Below, one piece after another: positions 52,477-62,798 of a DNA stretch of 64,000 nucleotides. The notes beneath the pieces were generated by a model. That model worked only from the letters and a program-made list of their open reading frames with translations, ran no database searches and was not told the DNA's origin. A program made the translations under genes and the position numbers. Each line of letters begins with the position of its first letter. Within the stretch, counting starts at the first letter, position 1. Source of the DNA: Entamoeba invadens IP1 (taxonomy: Eukaryota; Evosea; Mastigamoebida; Endamoebidae). The DNA lies in the NCBI RefSeq assembly GCF_000330505.1, contig NW_004443630.1:11014-75013 (forward strand). Direction: 5' to 3'.

Positions 52477-52775
52477 GTTCTATATGAGTATAATATTATA
52501 ATTTAATTAGAATAGTATGACATTATTATTATTTTAAATAATAATTAATAATAATTATATAATAATATATAGTACAAAAGACTTGAAGAAATCTCCCTTA
52601 TTTCAAGATATAAAATGGCTGTTTTGACCGTCTTTTCAATTTCATATTTTTCGTTTAAAAAAACGAAGTTATTAAAGGAAACAAATCTTTGTGGTATTAT
52701 TTTCATTCTCATCTTTTACACAACAAATCAACAAAAAGAAAAAACTCGAACTTGTAGACTTCTGTTGCTAGTGCA

Positions 52776-54365
52776 ATGAGTATCGAAAAACTACAGGACA
52801 TGCCATCGAAAACTTTTAACCCCAAAGATTCTCTCATTGGAGTCGACACTACTTTTGTAATGCGTGTAATTCCACTTCAAGTCAAAAAGTACTCCTATTC
52901 TATGGACACCTCTCGGTGGACAAATAACATGCTTTGCATTAATTTAACCAAGCGGAAAATGAATGCCACCGCTCATAAAGTTCGTTTAATTGGGTTGACC
53001 GGCCCTCAATTTTTGAAAGTAACGTCCAAATTCAATATCACTCTCCAAGCAGATTTAAGCGACTGGCGATCATTTCTAATATTCCAGCAAGAGTGTACAA
53101 GAAATTGGGCTGTTTGTGTACTTCAGCGTGCGTATCGAAGTCTTTTAAAGAAGAGATTAGAAAAGCAGTATGAGTACTGTTCACACGTTGTCAAAGAAAT
53201 AGTGAAGACGGAAATTACTTTTGTGACGTATTTAGATGTTGTGATCAATTTAATAAAAAAGCCATTAGACGAAGCAAATGTGAATGAAAGCATATTAACT
53301 GAAGAACAAGAAAAGACGATATTTAGTGTTCTTGAAAACATTCAAAACACCAACCACAATTTGCTCGACGATTTAATTCATCAATGCTCAATATACTCTC
53401 AACACACACAAGTAGGAAAGATATTTCTTCAATTAATTCCTTACCTGAAGATGTACTCAGAATATTGTAAATGCAACACTGCCGTATCTAATTTGGTGGG
53501 AACTACGCTTGCGCCCCCTCACCCTTTCTCTTCTTTTGTTTCTCAACAAATGACAAAGGCGCCACCTGAGTTGAAACAACAGTCTATATTGTCTTTACTT
53601 ATTACACCCGTCCAAAGATTACCAAGGTATAAACTACTCTTAACTGACCTCTTCAGACATTATTGGGATACTCATGATGATTACGCAAGCCTTAAAAGGG
53701 CTAAAGACGAGATTTCAAAGGTGGTGACATTTGTGAATGAGATGTCGAGGAAACAGGACAGCACAGAGATGCTCTTGTACTTCACTCAACACACTCAAGA
53801 TATGCCCATTGGACTTTCAATATGTGAGCCTGGAAGAATATATTTGAGAAGAGACACAGTACTCTTACGAGAAACGGTAGTGAGATCACCAAGTGCGGAT
53901 TTACTTGATTCAAGTAGTTTTGATGAGTCTGAAAATGAAATTGAAACTAAAGAACGCGAGCAGACACTTGTGTTGTTTAACGACATGATTCTCTTTTTAT
54001 CGAAGGATTACGCTACGACATTGGTTAACACTGGATTAAAATGGTTGTCATACATCTCATGGGGAATGACAAAAGAACCAAATATAGAATACTTCCACTA
54101 CTATTTACATTTCAGAAATTATCAGAGCGATGTCGAAGTTGTTGGTGACAATGAAATCTTATTGACGTCGATCTTTTGCAACAAAGAAGACAAGGTCACT
54201 CTCATTTTTGACAACCAAACTAATCGAGACACTTGGTTTGAAACAGCTTCAGATTATATCGAACAACAAAAACAAATTCAGAAAGCTCTTAATATCAGAA
54301 GAAGCGGAGTCTTTTTCGAAGAACTCCACAAAGAGTTTAAAAGAAGGTCATTCAATAACATGTAA
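52776..54365 (+). CDS. RhoGEF with IQ motif, DH and PH domains
   Basis: 529 aa from the ATG. Residues ~1-100 are unassigned. An IQ-like helix ('CVLQRAYRSLLKKRL', ~112-126) may bind calmodulin or a light chain. The DH domain (~130-330) begins 'HVVKEIVKTEITFVTYLDVVI' and contains the hallmark 'LLITPVQRLPRYKLLLTDLF'. The C-terminal ~190 residues fit a PH domain split by an acidic loop ('SSSFDESENEIETKERE'), with 'LVLFNDMILFLSK'. It would activate Rho/Rac GTPases that drive amoeboid motility and phagocytosis. Confidence 0.9.
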   Translation: MSIEKLQDMPSKTFNPKDSLIGVDTTFVMRVIPLQVKKYSYSMDTSRWTNNMLCINLTKRKMNATAHKVRLIGLTGPQFLKVTSKFNITLQADLSDWRSFLIFQQECTRNWAVCVLQRAYRSLLKKRLEKQYEYCSHVVKEIVKTEITFVTYLDVVINLIKKPLDEANVNESILTEEQEKTIFSVLENIQNTNHNLLDDLIHQCSIYSQHTQVGKIFLQLIPYLKMYSEYCKCNTAVSNLVGTTLAPPHPFSSFVSQQMTKAPPELKQQSILSLLITPVQRLPRYKLLLTDLFRHYWDTHDDYASLKRAKDEISKVVTFVNEMSRKQDSTEMLLYFTQHTQDMPIGLSICEPGRIYLRRDTVLLRETVVRSPSADLLDSSSFDESENEIETKEREQTLVLFNDMILFLSKDYATTLVNTGLKWLSYISWGMTKEPNIEYFHYYLHFRNYQSDVEVVGDNEILLTSIFCNKEDKVTLIFDNQTNRDTWFETASDYIEQQKQIQKALNIRRSGVFFEELHKEFKRRSFNNM

Positions 54366-54511
54366 TCAAATTACAATTCATTTATTTCTATATGATTCTT
54401 ATTATAGTTATATAGAAATATATACTATAATATAATTATAATATATAATATATTTATTATCTTATAGTAAAATGTTTCACTTGGAACCAAACAAAAGAAA
54501 AATAAGTGAAC

Positions 54512-56185
54512 TTATTTCTTGTCCTTCTTGACCGTTGGTTTCTTGATAGCTGGCTTCTTTGTTTGTTTCTTAAGTTGATCTTTTTTGACCTCGACAAGAA
54601 CTTTTCCAAGATCATCGTTTTCACCTTCAAGATCGGTAGCAAGTGCTTTTAATATTTCTTTGTAAGTTCCTTCTTTTTGTTTGTTGAGATCTTTCAACTT
54701 CTCATCTTCAGTACCGAACCCTTCACCACTTTTTATGTAAGGTGCCCATTTATGCAAGTTAACGATATGTTCTCTCAAATTCTCTTCGACTGGAGCAACA
54801 TTTAAATAAAGTTCTTGTAAGGCGTTTCCTCTCTCCAAATTGTCTTTATCCATATCCAACTCATTCTCCAATTCTGAAACCTTTTTATTTCTTTTACTCA
54901 ACGCCTCTTCCAATTCCTCAATTTCTTCTTCCACTTCACATTTTCTTTTGTTCATTTCTTCTCCTTTCTTCTGTGCTTCGACATATTTAGAAGCCATTGA
55001 CTCGGCTTCTTTGGTTCGTTTATTCTCCAAAAGTATTTTAACTTCTTCTATGCGTTTTTTGGTCTCTTCGATTTGTTTAGTTAATCCATCGATTTCTTCA
55101 TCGTCATCTTTTTTAATGTCACGATTCTCTTCAATCTTCTTCTTGTTCGTCTCATACAATTCTTCTGCAGATTTCGCACCAACTTCCTTCTCATTTTTCC
55201 CTAACTCGACTTTCCCGTAGAGTTCTTTCTTTTCTTTAATCAGTTCATCCAATGTGTTACTTCTCAGTTGAAGTTCACAAAACTCATTCTTCTTCTCTTC
55301 AGCGGTCTTCTCAAGACCTTCAACAGCACTTTTAAGGTCGTCTCGTGTTGTTGTAAGCTCGACATTAAGATTGACCAAATCTTCCTGTGATCTTGCCTCC
55401 ATAGAAAGTTGTTCTTGACTTTTCATGACGTTTCCTTTTAAAGCCTCAATTTGTTGTCTCTTTGAATACTCATTATGGAACAGAGATACGTACATCTCAT
55501 ATCCTCTTGCTTCCAAAATATGGTCAGTGACATCAGTGATTTCTAAAACTCTTGGAATACCGTTTTCTTGAGCAACAGTAAATGCTTTATCTAATATCTC
55601 TTCCGTTGGCTTTTCTTTGAATTCCTCAAAATCAAAGCTCTTGTTTGAAATGAAGTGAGCAAGGGCCAAGAAAACTTCACCATCACTAAACGAAGACTTG
55701 AAACTGGTGACCTCAAGTCCATACCCAGTGGTGACTTTTTTAACCCATTCAAGAAGTGCGTTGTTCTTTTCTTTTCCCTTTTCAGTTCCTTCGTCATTTT
55801 TAATTGTATCAAGTCGATATTTTCTAAAAAGAAGGTACAAAAGTCCCAGTAAGTGTCTGTTATCAGCTTTATCAGTGCCAAGGTCGACTATATTTTCAGC
55901 AGAACATCCTGGATTGGGAAATTTCAACTGGTCTTTCAGAAATTTGATTAACCGGTCCCCATTTGCTATCCTCTTAATTCGGTTATTCGCCTTCGGGATG
56001 TAACCAATTACTCGCTCTCCTGACAACAATTCAAGAAAGTTTATTAATTTAACACAGTCCGCCATATCTGATGTTAAATTGGTAGCTTCCATGTTACGTT
56101 TTTCGAGAACTTCATTGATCCAAGACATGTACAACTTCTCTTGGATACGGACCCAAGCCTTGTTCTTGAGACTTTCTTCAACCAT
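54512..56185 (-). CDS. Two-CH-domain actin-binding protein with coiled coil (cortexillin-like)
   Basis: 557 aa from an ATG. Residues ~8-125 and ~145-245 are tandem calponin-homology domains: the first starts 'WVRIQEKLYMSWINEVL', the second 'NNALLEWVKKVTTGYG'. Residues ~250-470 are a long coiled coil (Glu/Lys-rich heptads). The tail ends in a Lys/Pro-rich stretch 'KKQTKKPAIKKPTVKKDKK'. Two CH domains, a dimerising coil and a basic lipid-binding tail reproduce cortexillin of Dictyostelium, which crosslinks cortical actin and acts in cytokinesis. An alpha-actinin fragment is less likely because no spectrin or EF-hand regions are present. Confidence 0.87.
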   Translation of the reverse strand: MVEESLKNKAWVRIQEKLYMSWINEVLEKRNMEATNLTSDMADCVKLINFLELLSGERVIGYIPKANNRIKRIANGDRLIKFLKDQLKFPNPGCSAENIVDLGTDKADNRHLLGLLYLLFRKYRLDTIKNDEGTEKGKEKNNALLEWVKKVTTGYGLEVTSFKSSFSDGEVFLALAHFISNKSFDFEEFKEKPTEEILDKAFTVAQENGIPRVLEITDVTDHILEARGYEMYVSLFHNEYSKRQQIEALKGNVMKSQEQLSMEARSQEDLVNLNVELTTTRDDLKSAVEGLEKTAEEKKNEFCELQLRSNTLDELIKEKKELYGKVELGKNEKEVGAKSAEELYETNKKKIEENRDIKKDDDEEIDGLTKQIEETKKRIEEVKILLENKRTKEAESMASKYVEAQKKGEEMNKRKCEVEEEIEELEEALSKRNKKVSELENELDMDKDNLERGNALQELYLNVAPVEENLREHIVNLHKWAPYIKSGEGFGTEDEKLKDLNKQKEGTYKEILKALATDLEGENDDLGKVLVEVKKDQLKKQTKKPAIKKPTVKKDKK

Positions 56186-57332
56186 TCAATAATTTCTAGA
56201 TTGAACGGTTCTTGAAATTTAGTAGTAAATAGCATAATGAGTCTAAGTATAGTAAAAGTTGATTCTTTTTTCTATTGTTTTGTATTTACAAAAATATCCA
56301 AGACTCTATTTTTTCATTAAACATGAATCTTAGATATACAAGTTATGGTGCTATATTTGTTTCAACTATTCTTAGCTTTAGTTTTCGGTTTTTGTGGTCT
56401 TTGAAAAAATAAATTAACAACAAGTCCGTCTTACAACCAAAAGATGGTCTTCAAAGCAAACTTATTATCAGTTTCTTATTAAACTGTTTTTGAGGGCATA
56501 TCCAAATACTTTAATTGTTTCTTCAAAAGGCCTATTTATAAAATCAAAATATCAATAAAAATATAGTTTAATTGTATAATAAACTTTTAATTTATAGTTT
56601 TTTTTGGTTATATAAATCGACTTGAATTAAAACACTTATTTTAGAGTTGAGTGGTATTGACAAATATGATGAAAATGTTGTTTGAATTAAAAATTCACAT
56701 GTTGCTTGAAATTCCAATCGAAGAGATGAAAAATCAAATGACTGTTGTTCAATATGACCAACTTGTCATTGGTTTTTTTTCACTATGAATAAAAAACTAA
56801 TATTCTTTTTTTGAGAAATTCTTTGTGAGTTCATTTACAACAATTTGAATATGTGTTACAACTGCATTAACTTTAACATTGATGTAATAATTCTCTATGA
56901 AATTTTGACACAAAACGTTAAATCAATTGAAGCACCCACCCAATGGAGTCTATTTACTTAAAAAGAATAAAACAACTGTTTGACAGTATCAGGGTCTGAT
57001 TTGACAGTAAATCAATGACTCCTTGCCCGTTGTTAGAAATTTGAAACTCTTCTTTTTGAATCCAAGGAGTTTTGCTTTATACTGAAAACTGTGTATTTAA
57101 AATTTCGTAAAAGAACAACAATATTTGTCATTTATCACACATTTACTTTTATTGAAATGAAATTTTTTAAATCAAAATTCAACAATTTGTATAATTGTTT
57201 GAATAAAGATATTCAAATTTACACGAATAAATAATTCAATTTCATTATCTATTCGTTTTATTTATTATACAATTACATTTTTGTTAACAAAACCATTATT
57301 TGACTAAAATGATATTCTCCAAGAGCTTCTTA
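56186..57332. other. AT-rich intergenic region
   Basis: About 1.15 kb without a convincing open frame, repeat or RNA gene. Confidence 0.5.
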
Positions 57333-57982
57333 AGTGTTTTCAAAAGAATTGGGTGTGTTTGTAAGAACAAATAGAAATATAAGTATAATCTATAGTAATT
57401 TTATAGTATGACGAACTATATAGTATTTTATAGTATACAAATAATACAAATACTATATTAATTAGTTTAATAGAACATAAAATAATAATAATAATAACAA
57501 CAAACTAATAAAGAAGAATTGTGAGAGATGAATGTTGAGCACGATGCAGTCATCGAGAACGACAACGGAATTGAAATCCCACACTGGACTAAATTCAGCG
57601 AGAAAACAGTGCCAATGGAAGACGATTCAGAAGAAGAGAAAACAGACAATGAAACATACACCGATTTACACACACATTTTGAACAGAACGAAAGAAGAAG
57701 ATACGTCATGCTGACACTCAACCCAGACGACAACGACAAACCATTTGTACTCCCACTTGCCTCAATGCAATACCTCAAAATGACAGAAGCAAAGGAATTG
57801 AAAGAAAGCTACACTCACAACTTCAATTTCTCAGCAGCAAAACAAAAGGACGACAAACTCAAACTCGCATTTCAAAGCGTTTGGGAAACACAGGACGCTG
57901 GACAATTTGCTCTCAATTTCAAAATCAGCACTCTCTAATCCTTTGTATCTATCCCTTTTTATCTTTTGTCATTAATATTACT
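57333..57982 (+). repeat. 650-bp inverted duplication, left copy
   Basis: This segment recurs in inverted orientation at 62135-62784 with no indels; I find two base differences, both upstream of the ORF. It includes about 195 bp of 5' flank, the 136-aa gene and 44 bp of 3' flank. Homology ends abruptly at the outer edge, while a weak match continues past 57982 after a ~19-bp indel. Confidence 0.95.
57528..57938 (+). CDS. Acidic 136-aa protein, unknown (copy A)
   Basis: 136 aa from an ATG. Polar/acidic N-terminal half ('MEDDSEEEKTDNE'), then beta-prone C-terminal part ('RRRYVMLTLNPDDNDKPFVLPL...', 'GQFALNFKIS'). No signal peptide, membrane helix or known domain. The identical protein is encoded by the inverted copy at 62179-62589. 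It lies inside a duplicated unit with its own flanks, and both copies are intact, so it is probably a real gene. Confidence 0.7.
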   Translation: MNVEHDAVIENDNGIEIPHWTKFSEKTVPMEDDSEEEKTDNETYTDLHTHFEQNERRRYVMLTLNPDDNDKPFVLPLASMQYLKMTEAKELKESYTHNFNFSAAKQKDDKLKLAFQSVWETQDAGQFALNFKISTL

Positions 57983-59310
57983 TTATAATAGAAAATATTA
58001 TATAGCTTTATAATTAATTCGTTTGAAGACTGGGCTTTTTCTTTTTACACACAATAAGATTTTGTTATGGCGTTGATATACAATTTGAAATGTGTCGCAT
58101 TTATTTGCATTAACTGCATATTAACTGTTTTTCAAACAATACATTGAAAGAGATTGTAAATGGTTTAACACTTTCACAACCCAAAACTTTTTTTAAGAAG
58201 AAAAATAAGTAAAAAAGAAATTGTCCAAATCATTTTATTATTATATATTCAAAAACCCCTTTCTAACCCAAACCGGCCAATAGTCAGTTTTATTTTACTT
58301 AAAACATTTAACAAATGAGAACACAATTACCTAAGATTGATCAAAAATAATCTTTTTGGACGAAATTTCATATCGCTTTATTGTGTTTCGACATTACAGT
58401 TAAAACGCTAATTAGTCAATCCACTTTATAACAAACAAGTCAAATAGTCACATCAACAAATATGACGACTTTAAAACACCAATATCGTTATAATCAAATG
58501 ACAATATACTTTTTATATAAAAAACAACCAAATATATTAAACCATCATTAGACCCCATCTTTCTTTTTGATGCTTTGCTCTTGTTTAACACAAAAAACTC
58601 AATGTAGCATCAAAAACAGATGAAGTTGTTACTTCACATAACACTTAACACTTCATGTTAAGTGTGACCAAAAAATAAACAATTCAAATTTGAGTTGATT
58701 AAAAAATAAATAAAAAATTACAAAAATTTGTTTTGTTTATAAAGGCAAAAAAAGGTTTAGGTAAAAGAAAAAAATAAAAACTTATTATTATTACGTTTCT
58801 GTTTTGAACGTGTTAAAAGATAAAACTTAAATAATAACAACTTTTAATAAAAATTTTATAAATACTAAATAAATGTTTTACTTAAAAGTAACTAAAACGA
58901 CAACTTGATTATAAAAACACAAATAGAACAATTATTTTCAATAGAATAAAATAGTTTGCTTTATAAACAATTATTATTATAGAAATAATAAATAATAGAT
59001 TTATTAAATGGTATTTTGGATGTGATATAATACAATTAACAAATATAGTACTTTAAACTATATTTTGACATATATATTTTAATTACATTTTTATTATAAT
59101 TACAACTTCTTGTTTTGCTTTTCGCCTTCTTATGAATTTTCAAATTAAAGACAGCTGACTAACTATGCAAAATAGCGGGAAGAACACAATCCATAAAATT
59201 TCAACGAACCGAATGGAAAAGAAAAAACACGAAGAATAAAGAACGAATAAGTAAAAAACTCGACACAATAGTATCCATACAAAACGATTAACAAAACTGT
59301 TAAACACACA
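57983..59310. other. AT-rich intergenic region
   Basis: About 1.3 kb. It contains a perfect 9-bp hairpin at 58641-58665 (ACACTTAAC/GTTAAGTGT). No open frame of note and no RNA gene recognised. It includes the upstream region of RNase T2. Confidence 0.5.
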
Positions 59311-60115
59311 ATGCTCTTCTTGATAACCACTCTCCTTTTCTCGGCCTATGCCGATTGTTCACATGGGCAATTTGAGTTATGCACTTCGAACAACTGTAAA
59401 GTGACATGGGACTTTGTGTTGTTGGTAACGACTTGGCCTGGGTATTTCTGCTCTACCAAGTGCTGTGACTCCCCAACACGTCTCAATGGTGTGATGACTG
59501 ATGGTTTCACCATGCATGGTTGGTGGCCATCCTTCTCCTCGGGATCGATGCCTGCTTGCTGCACATATGCTACCAACAGAACAAACGTGAAATCGACAGT
59601 CGAAGCGGACAACGACTTTCTTGACGAAGTTGCATACTCATGGCCATCCCTTTCAAACTGTGAATTCTTCCTTTACGAGTTTGTACTTCTCTCACTTCTC
59701 CAACTAAGACTTACAACACAGGTATGACAAACACGGTGTTTGTTTAACCAACATCTACAAAGGCGTTGAAGGTCCAAAGCAATATGGAAGAGCTGCAATG
59801 AAGCTCTTAAAAACCGCCGATGCTTGGACTGTGTTCAAAGCTGCTGGTGCTGTTGCCGATGGTAAAACCGCAATTAACAAACAAACTCTTTTGAATGCTC
59901 TTGGAAAGCAAATTGGCGTTACCAACGCAGCGTACTTCAGATGTTCAGGCGATTATGTCTCCGAGCTGAGATACTGCACCTCTGTCCAAAGTTTCGATAT
60001 TGATAATCCGTACTTCCAAGAATGTACTTCTAAGGTATTAAGTAAGGACAATTGCGGGTCGTCTGTTATTTTCATGAAAGAGCTTTCGTTAACACCAAGT
60101 GGATGTGGTTATTGA
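59311..60115 (+). CDS. Secreted RNase T2 family ribonuclease
   Basis: Two exons, 59311-59678 and 59722-60115, with a 43-bp intron (GTTTGT...CAG), give 253 aa. A signal peptide (MLFLITTLLFSAYA) is followed by the RNase T2 core. CAS1 is 'GFTMHGWWPS' (His69; the usual Leu after HG is Trp) and CAS2 is 'FFLYEYDKHGVC' (His127), which is recreated only by the splice. Multiple cysteines are present for disulfides. T2 RNases cut RNA through a 2',3'-cyclic intermediate in lysosomes or outside the cell. In an amoeba this fits digestion of ingested RNA. Confidence 0.93.
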
Positions 60116-60301
60116 TTTTGATTCCCTTCAGTTCAATTATTGTATTATATTTTTTTAGTTTAAATAGTACTTTTTTGAGATTTGCAAAAGTTGTCGTGAT
60201 TGTATCTTAATGACAATTATACAACACTTATAATAAAACTATACATAATTGTTTCTCATTTGTTACTCAAACTCAACATATCATTTGGAGCAAGATTGAG
60301 A

Positions 60302-62059
60302 ATGAAAAGGCAAAACGGAACCCAAACGCTCGACCAATACTTTCAAACAAAACGCACGAAATTCGACGTTGACACCACTCCGACATACACCCCACTGGCG
60401 GAAAGAGTTCGTCCACAAAAACTTGAAGATCTCATTGGACAGGAAAAGGCTCTTGGAGAAGGAACTCCTTTCTATGCGATGATTGCAAATAACCAGATCT
60501 CGTCCACAATTATATATGGGCCCGCGGGATGTGGCAAGACGACCATCGCTAAAATTATCGCGCGAACAACTAAGAACGACTTTGTCACTGTTTCTGCGAC
60601 CTCGACGGGGAAAAACGAGTTGAAAGACATCATTAAGACGGCAACACAAAAGAAGAAGATGGGGACCAACACTATCCTTTTTGTTGATGAAATACATTCA
60701 CTTAATAAACTGCAACAAGACACTTTCTTGCCAGCGGTGGAGAACGGAAATATTATCTTACTCGGAGCTACTACAGAAAATCCGTCGTTTGAAATTAACG
60801 ACGCACTAATGAGTCGATGCGGGTTGCTTGTGTTGAGGAGATTAAGAGATGAAGACCTCATGACGATTATGAAGAACGCCATCGAGAAAGAATATAAAGG
60901 ATGTATGTTTGAATTGAGCGATGAGGTGTTTCAGTATATCGCTTCCGTTGCAGATGGAGATGGAAGAAATGCACTGAATTTTGTCGAGAAAGTGTATTTG
61001 TATTACACCAAATTTAATATCGACCAACTCGAGAAGATTGTTCTTGCGTCAAAGAAGACTGAGAAGACTGCGACTACGGTTGAAAAAGGATGTCGTGATG
61101 TTGTGAATCGCGATAACGAAAAAAGTGTTGTAGTTGAACGAGAAACACACCAAAATGTAACACAAGAAGATACAAAAGAAGTGAAAGACATGAAAGACGA
61201 CATAAATGAAAAACATAAAAGTAGTGATGAGGTACAAAACCTTAAAGAAAAAGGAATTGAAACACTTATGGACAATCAAACAACAAAAGTGATATTAACA
61301 CTCGACATTATTCTTGCTTTTTTAGAGCGAACAAAATATAGTTATGACAAAAAAGGGGAGTCTCACTATAACTTGATTAGTGCACTTCACAAGAGTATGC
61401 GAGTTTGTTCGTAATAATTTCTAACATCACAACTTATACCGTTTTTATTAATAGTTTTACTTATATAGTCAACTACTTGTTAACTGAGAGTGTGATTTTA
61501 ATTATAAAACGATGACCAAAAGGGTTCAGACGAAAACGCTGCGTTGTATTGGTTGCACCGAATGGTGTTAGCTGGGGAAAATCCCAAGTATATAGCTCGG
61601 AGACTCATTCGATTTTCAAGTGAAGATATTGGTTTGGCAGACACAAACGCGTTGACGGTTGCAGTGAACACATTTCAAGCTGTGAATGTAATGGGCTATC
61701 CCGAGTGTGATGTGGTGTTGTCGGAGTGTGTGTTGTATTTGTCACGAGCACCAAAGTCTGTTTGTGCGTACAAAGCAATGAAAACAACACAACAACTCAT
61801 CAAAGACACGGGGTGTTTGCCAGTTCCTATGAACATCAGAAACGCTGCGACAAATTTAATGGGTAAGATGGGGTACGGCGAAGGCTATTTATACCCTCCA
61901 ATGTTTGACCACGTGCTGCAACAGAGTTATCTTCCGAAAGAGATTGAAGGGAAGGAATTGGTCACTTATGACAAATTTGTAAAGAAGTTAAAAAAAGAAG
62001 ACGTTATATCATCAAAGTCCATTGAAGATGGATTTTTTGAAAGTGTTGGAGGGTGGTGA
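60302..62059 (+). CDS. RarA/MgsA/WRNIP1-type AAA+ ATPase
   Basis: Two exons, 60302-61402 and 61523-62059, with a 120-bp intron (GTTTGT...AAG), give 545 aa. The junction yields 'SMRGSDENAALYWL', the family motif, confirming the acceptor. The N terminus includes 'TQTLDQYF', a PIP-box-like PCNA-binding motif. AAA core: 'RPQKLEDLIGQ', Walker A GPAGCGKTT, Walker B FVDEIHSLN, sensor 'GATTENPSFEIN', Arg finger 'SRCGLL'. A charged ~80-residue insertion precedes the C-terminal tetramerisation domain ('ARRLIRFSSEDIGLAD', 'AYKAMKT'). The UBZ finger of animal WRNIP1 is absent. The family acts at stalled replication forks. Confidence 0.93.
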
Positions 62060-62134
62060 GTACTTACATTATATATTGATTGGTTTTTATCATTTGTGAA
62101 GGTATTTTTATTATATAATTATTAGTAAAGCTAT

Positions 62135-62784
62135 AGTAATATTAATGACAAAAGATAAAAAGGGATAGATACAAAGGATTAGAGAGTGCTGATTTTGAAA
62201 TTGAGAGCAAATTGTCCAGCGTCCTGTGTTTCCCAAACGCTTTGAAATGCGAGTTTGAGTTTGTCGTCCTTTTGTTTTGCTGCTGAGAAATTGAAGTTGT
62301 GAGTGTAGCTTTCTTTCAATTCCTTTGCTTCTGTCATTTTGAGGTATTGCATTGAGGCAAGTGGGAGTACAAATGGTTTGTCGTTGTCGTCTGGGTTGAG
62401 TGTCAGCATGACGTATCTTCTTCTTTCGTTCTGTTCAAAATGTGTGTGTAAATCGGTGTATGTTTCATTGTCTGTTTTCTCTTCTTCTGAATCGTCTTCC
62501 ATTGGCACTGTTTTCTCGCTGAATTTAGTCCAGTGTGGGATTTCAATTCCGTTGTCGTTCTCGATGACTGCATCGTGCTCAACATTCATCTCTCACAATT
62601 CTTCTTTATTAGTTTGTTGTTATTATTATTATTATTTTATGTTCTATTAAACTAATTAATATAGTATTTGTATTATTTGTATACTTTAAAATACTATATA
62701 GTTCGTCATACTATAAAGTTACTATAGATTATACTTATATTTCTATTTGTTCTTACAAACACACCCAATTCTTTTGAAAACACT
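62135..62784 (-). repeat. 650-bp inverted duplication, right copy
   Basis: Exact-length inverted partner of 57333-57982; coordinates of the two copies sum to 120117 throughout. The ORF appears base-identical, with two differences in the 5' flank. The pair encloses RNase T2 and the RarA-like gene (4152 bp between the arms). Confidence 0.95.
62179..62589 (-). CDS. Acidic 136-aa protein, unknown (copy B)
   Basis: Protein identical to the one encoded at 57528-57938, on the opposite strand. Its promoter-side and 3' flanks are also duplicated, so both copies may be expressed alike. It converges on the RarA-like gene about 120 bp away. Confidence 0.7.
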   Translation of the reverse strand: MNVEHDAVIENDNGIEIPHWTKFSEKTVPMEDDSEEEKTDNETYTDLHTHFEQNERRRYVMLTLNPDDNDKPFVLPLASMQYLKMTEAKELKESYTHNFNFSAAKQKDDKLKLAFQSVWETQDAGQFALNFKISTL

Positions 62785-62798
62785 AAATAAATTAACAG

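Noticed and set aside
58641..58665. Perfect 9-bp hairpin as a terminator or RNA gene
   Set aside because: It is isolated in AT-rich intergenic DNA with no adjoining conserved structure; chance hairpins are common at this composition.
57333..62784. The inverted 650-bp pair considered as TIRs of one composite transposon
   Set aside because: The enclosed genes (RNase T2, RarA-like) are ordinary cellular genes, no transposase lies between, and no target duplication is evident at the outer ends.
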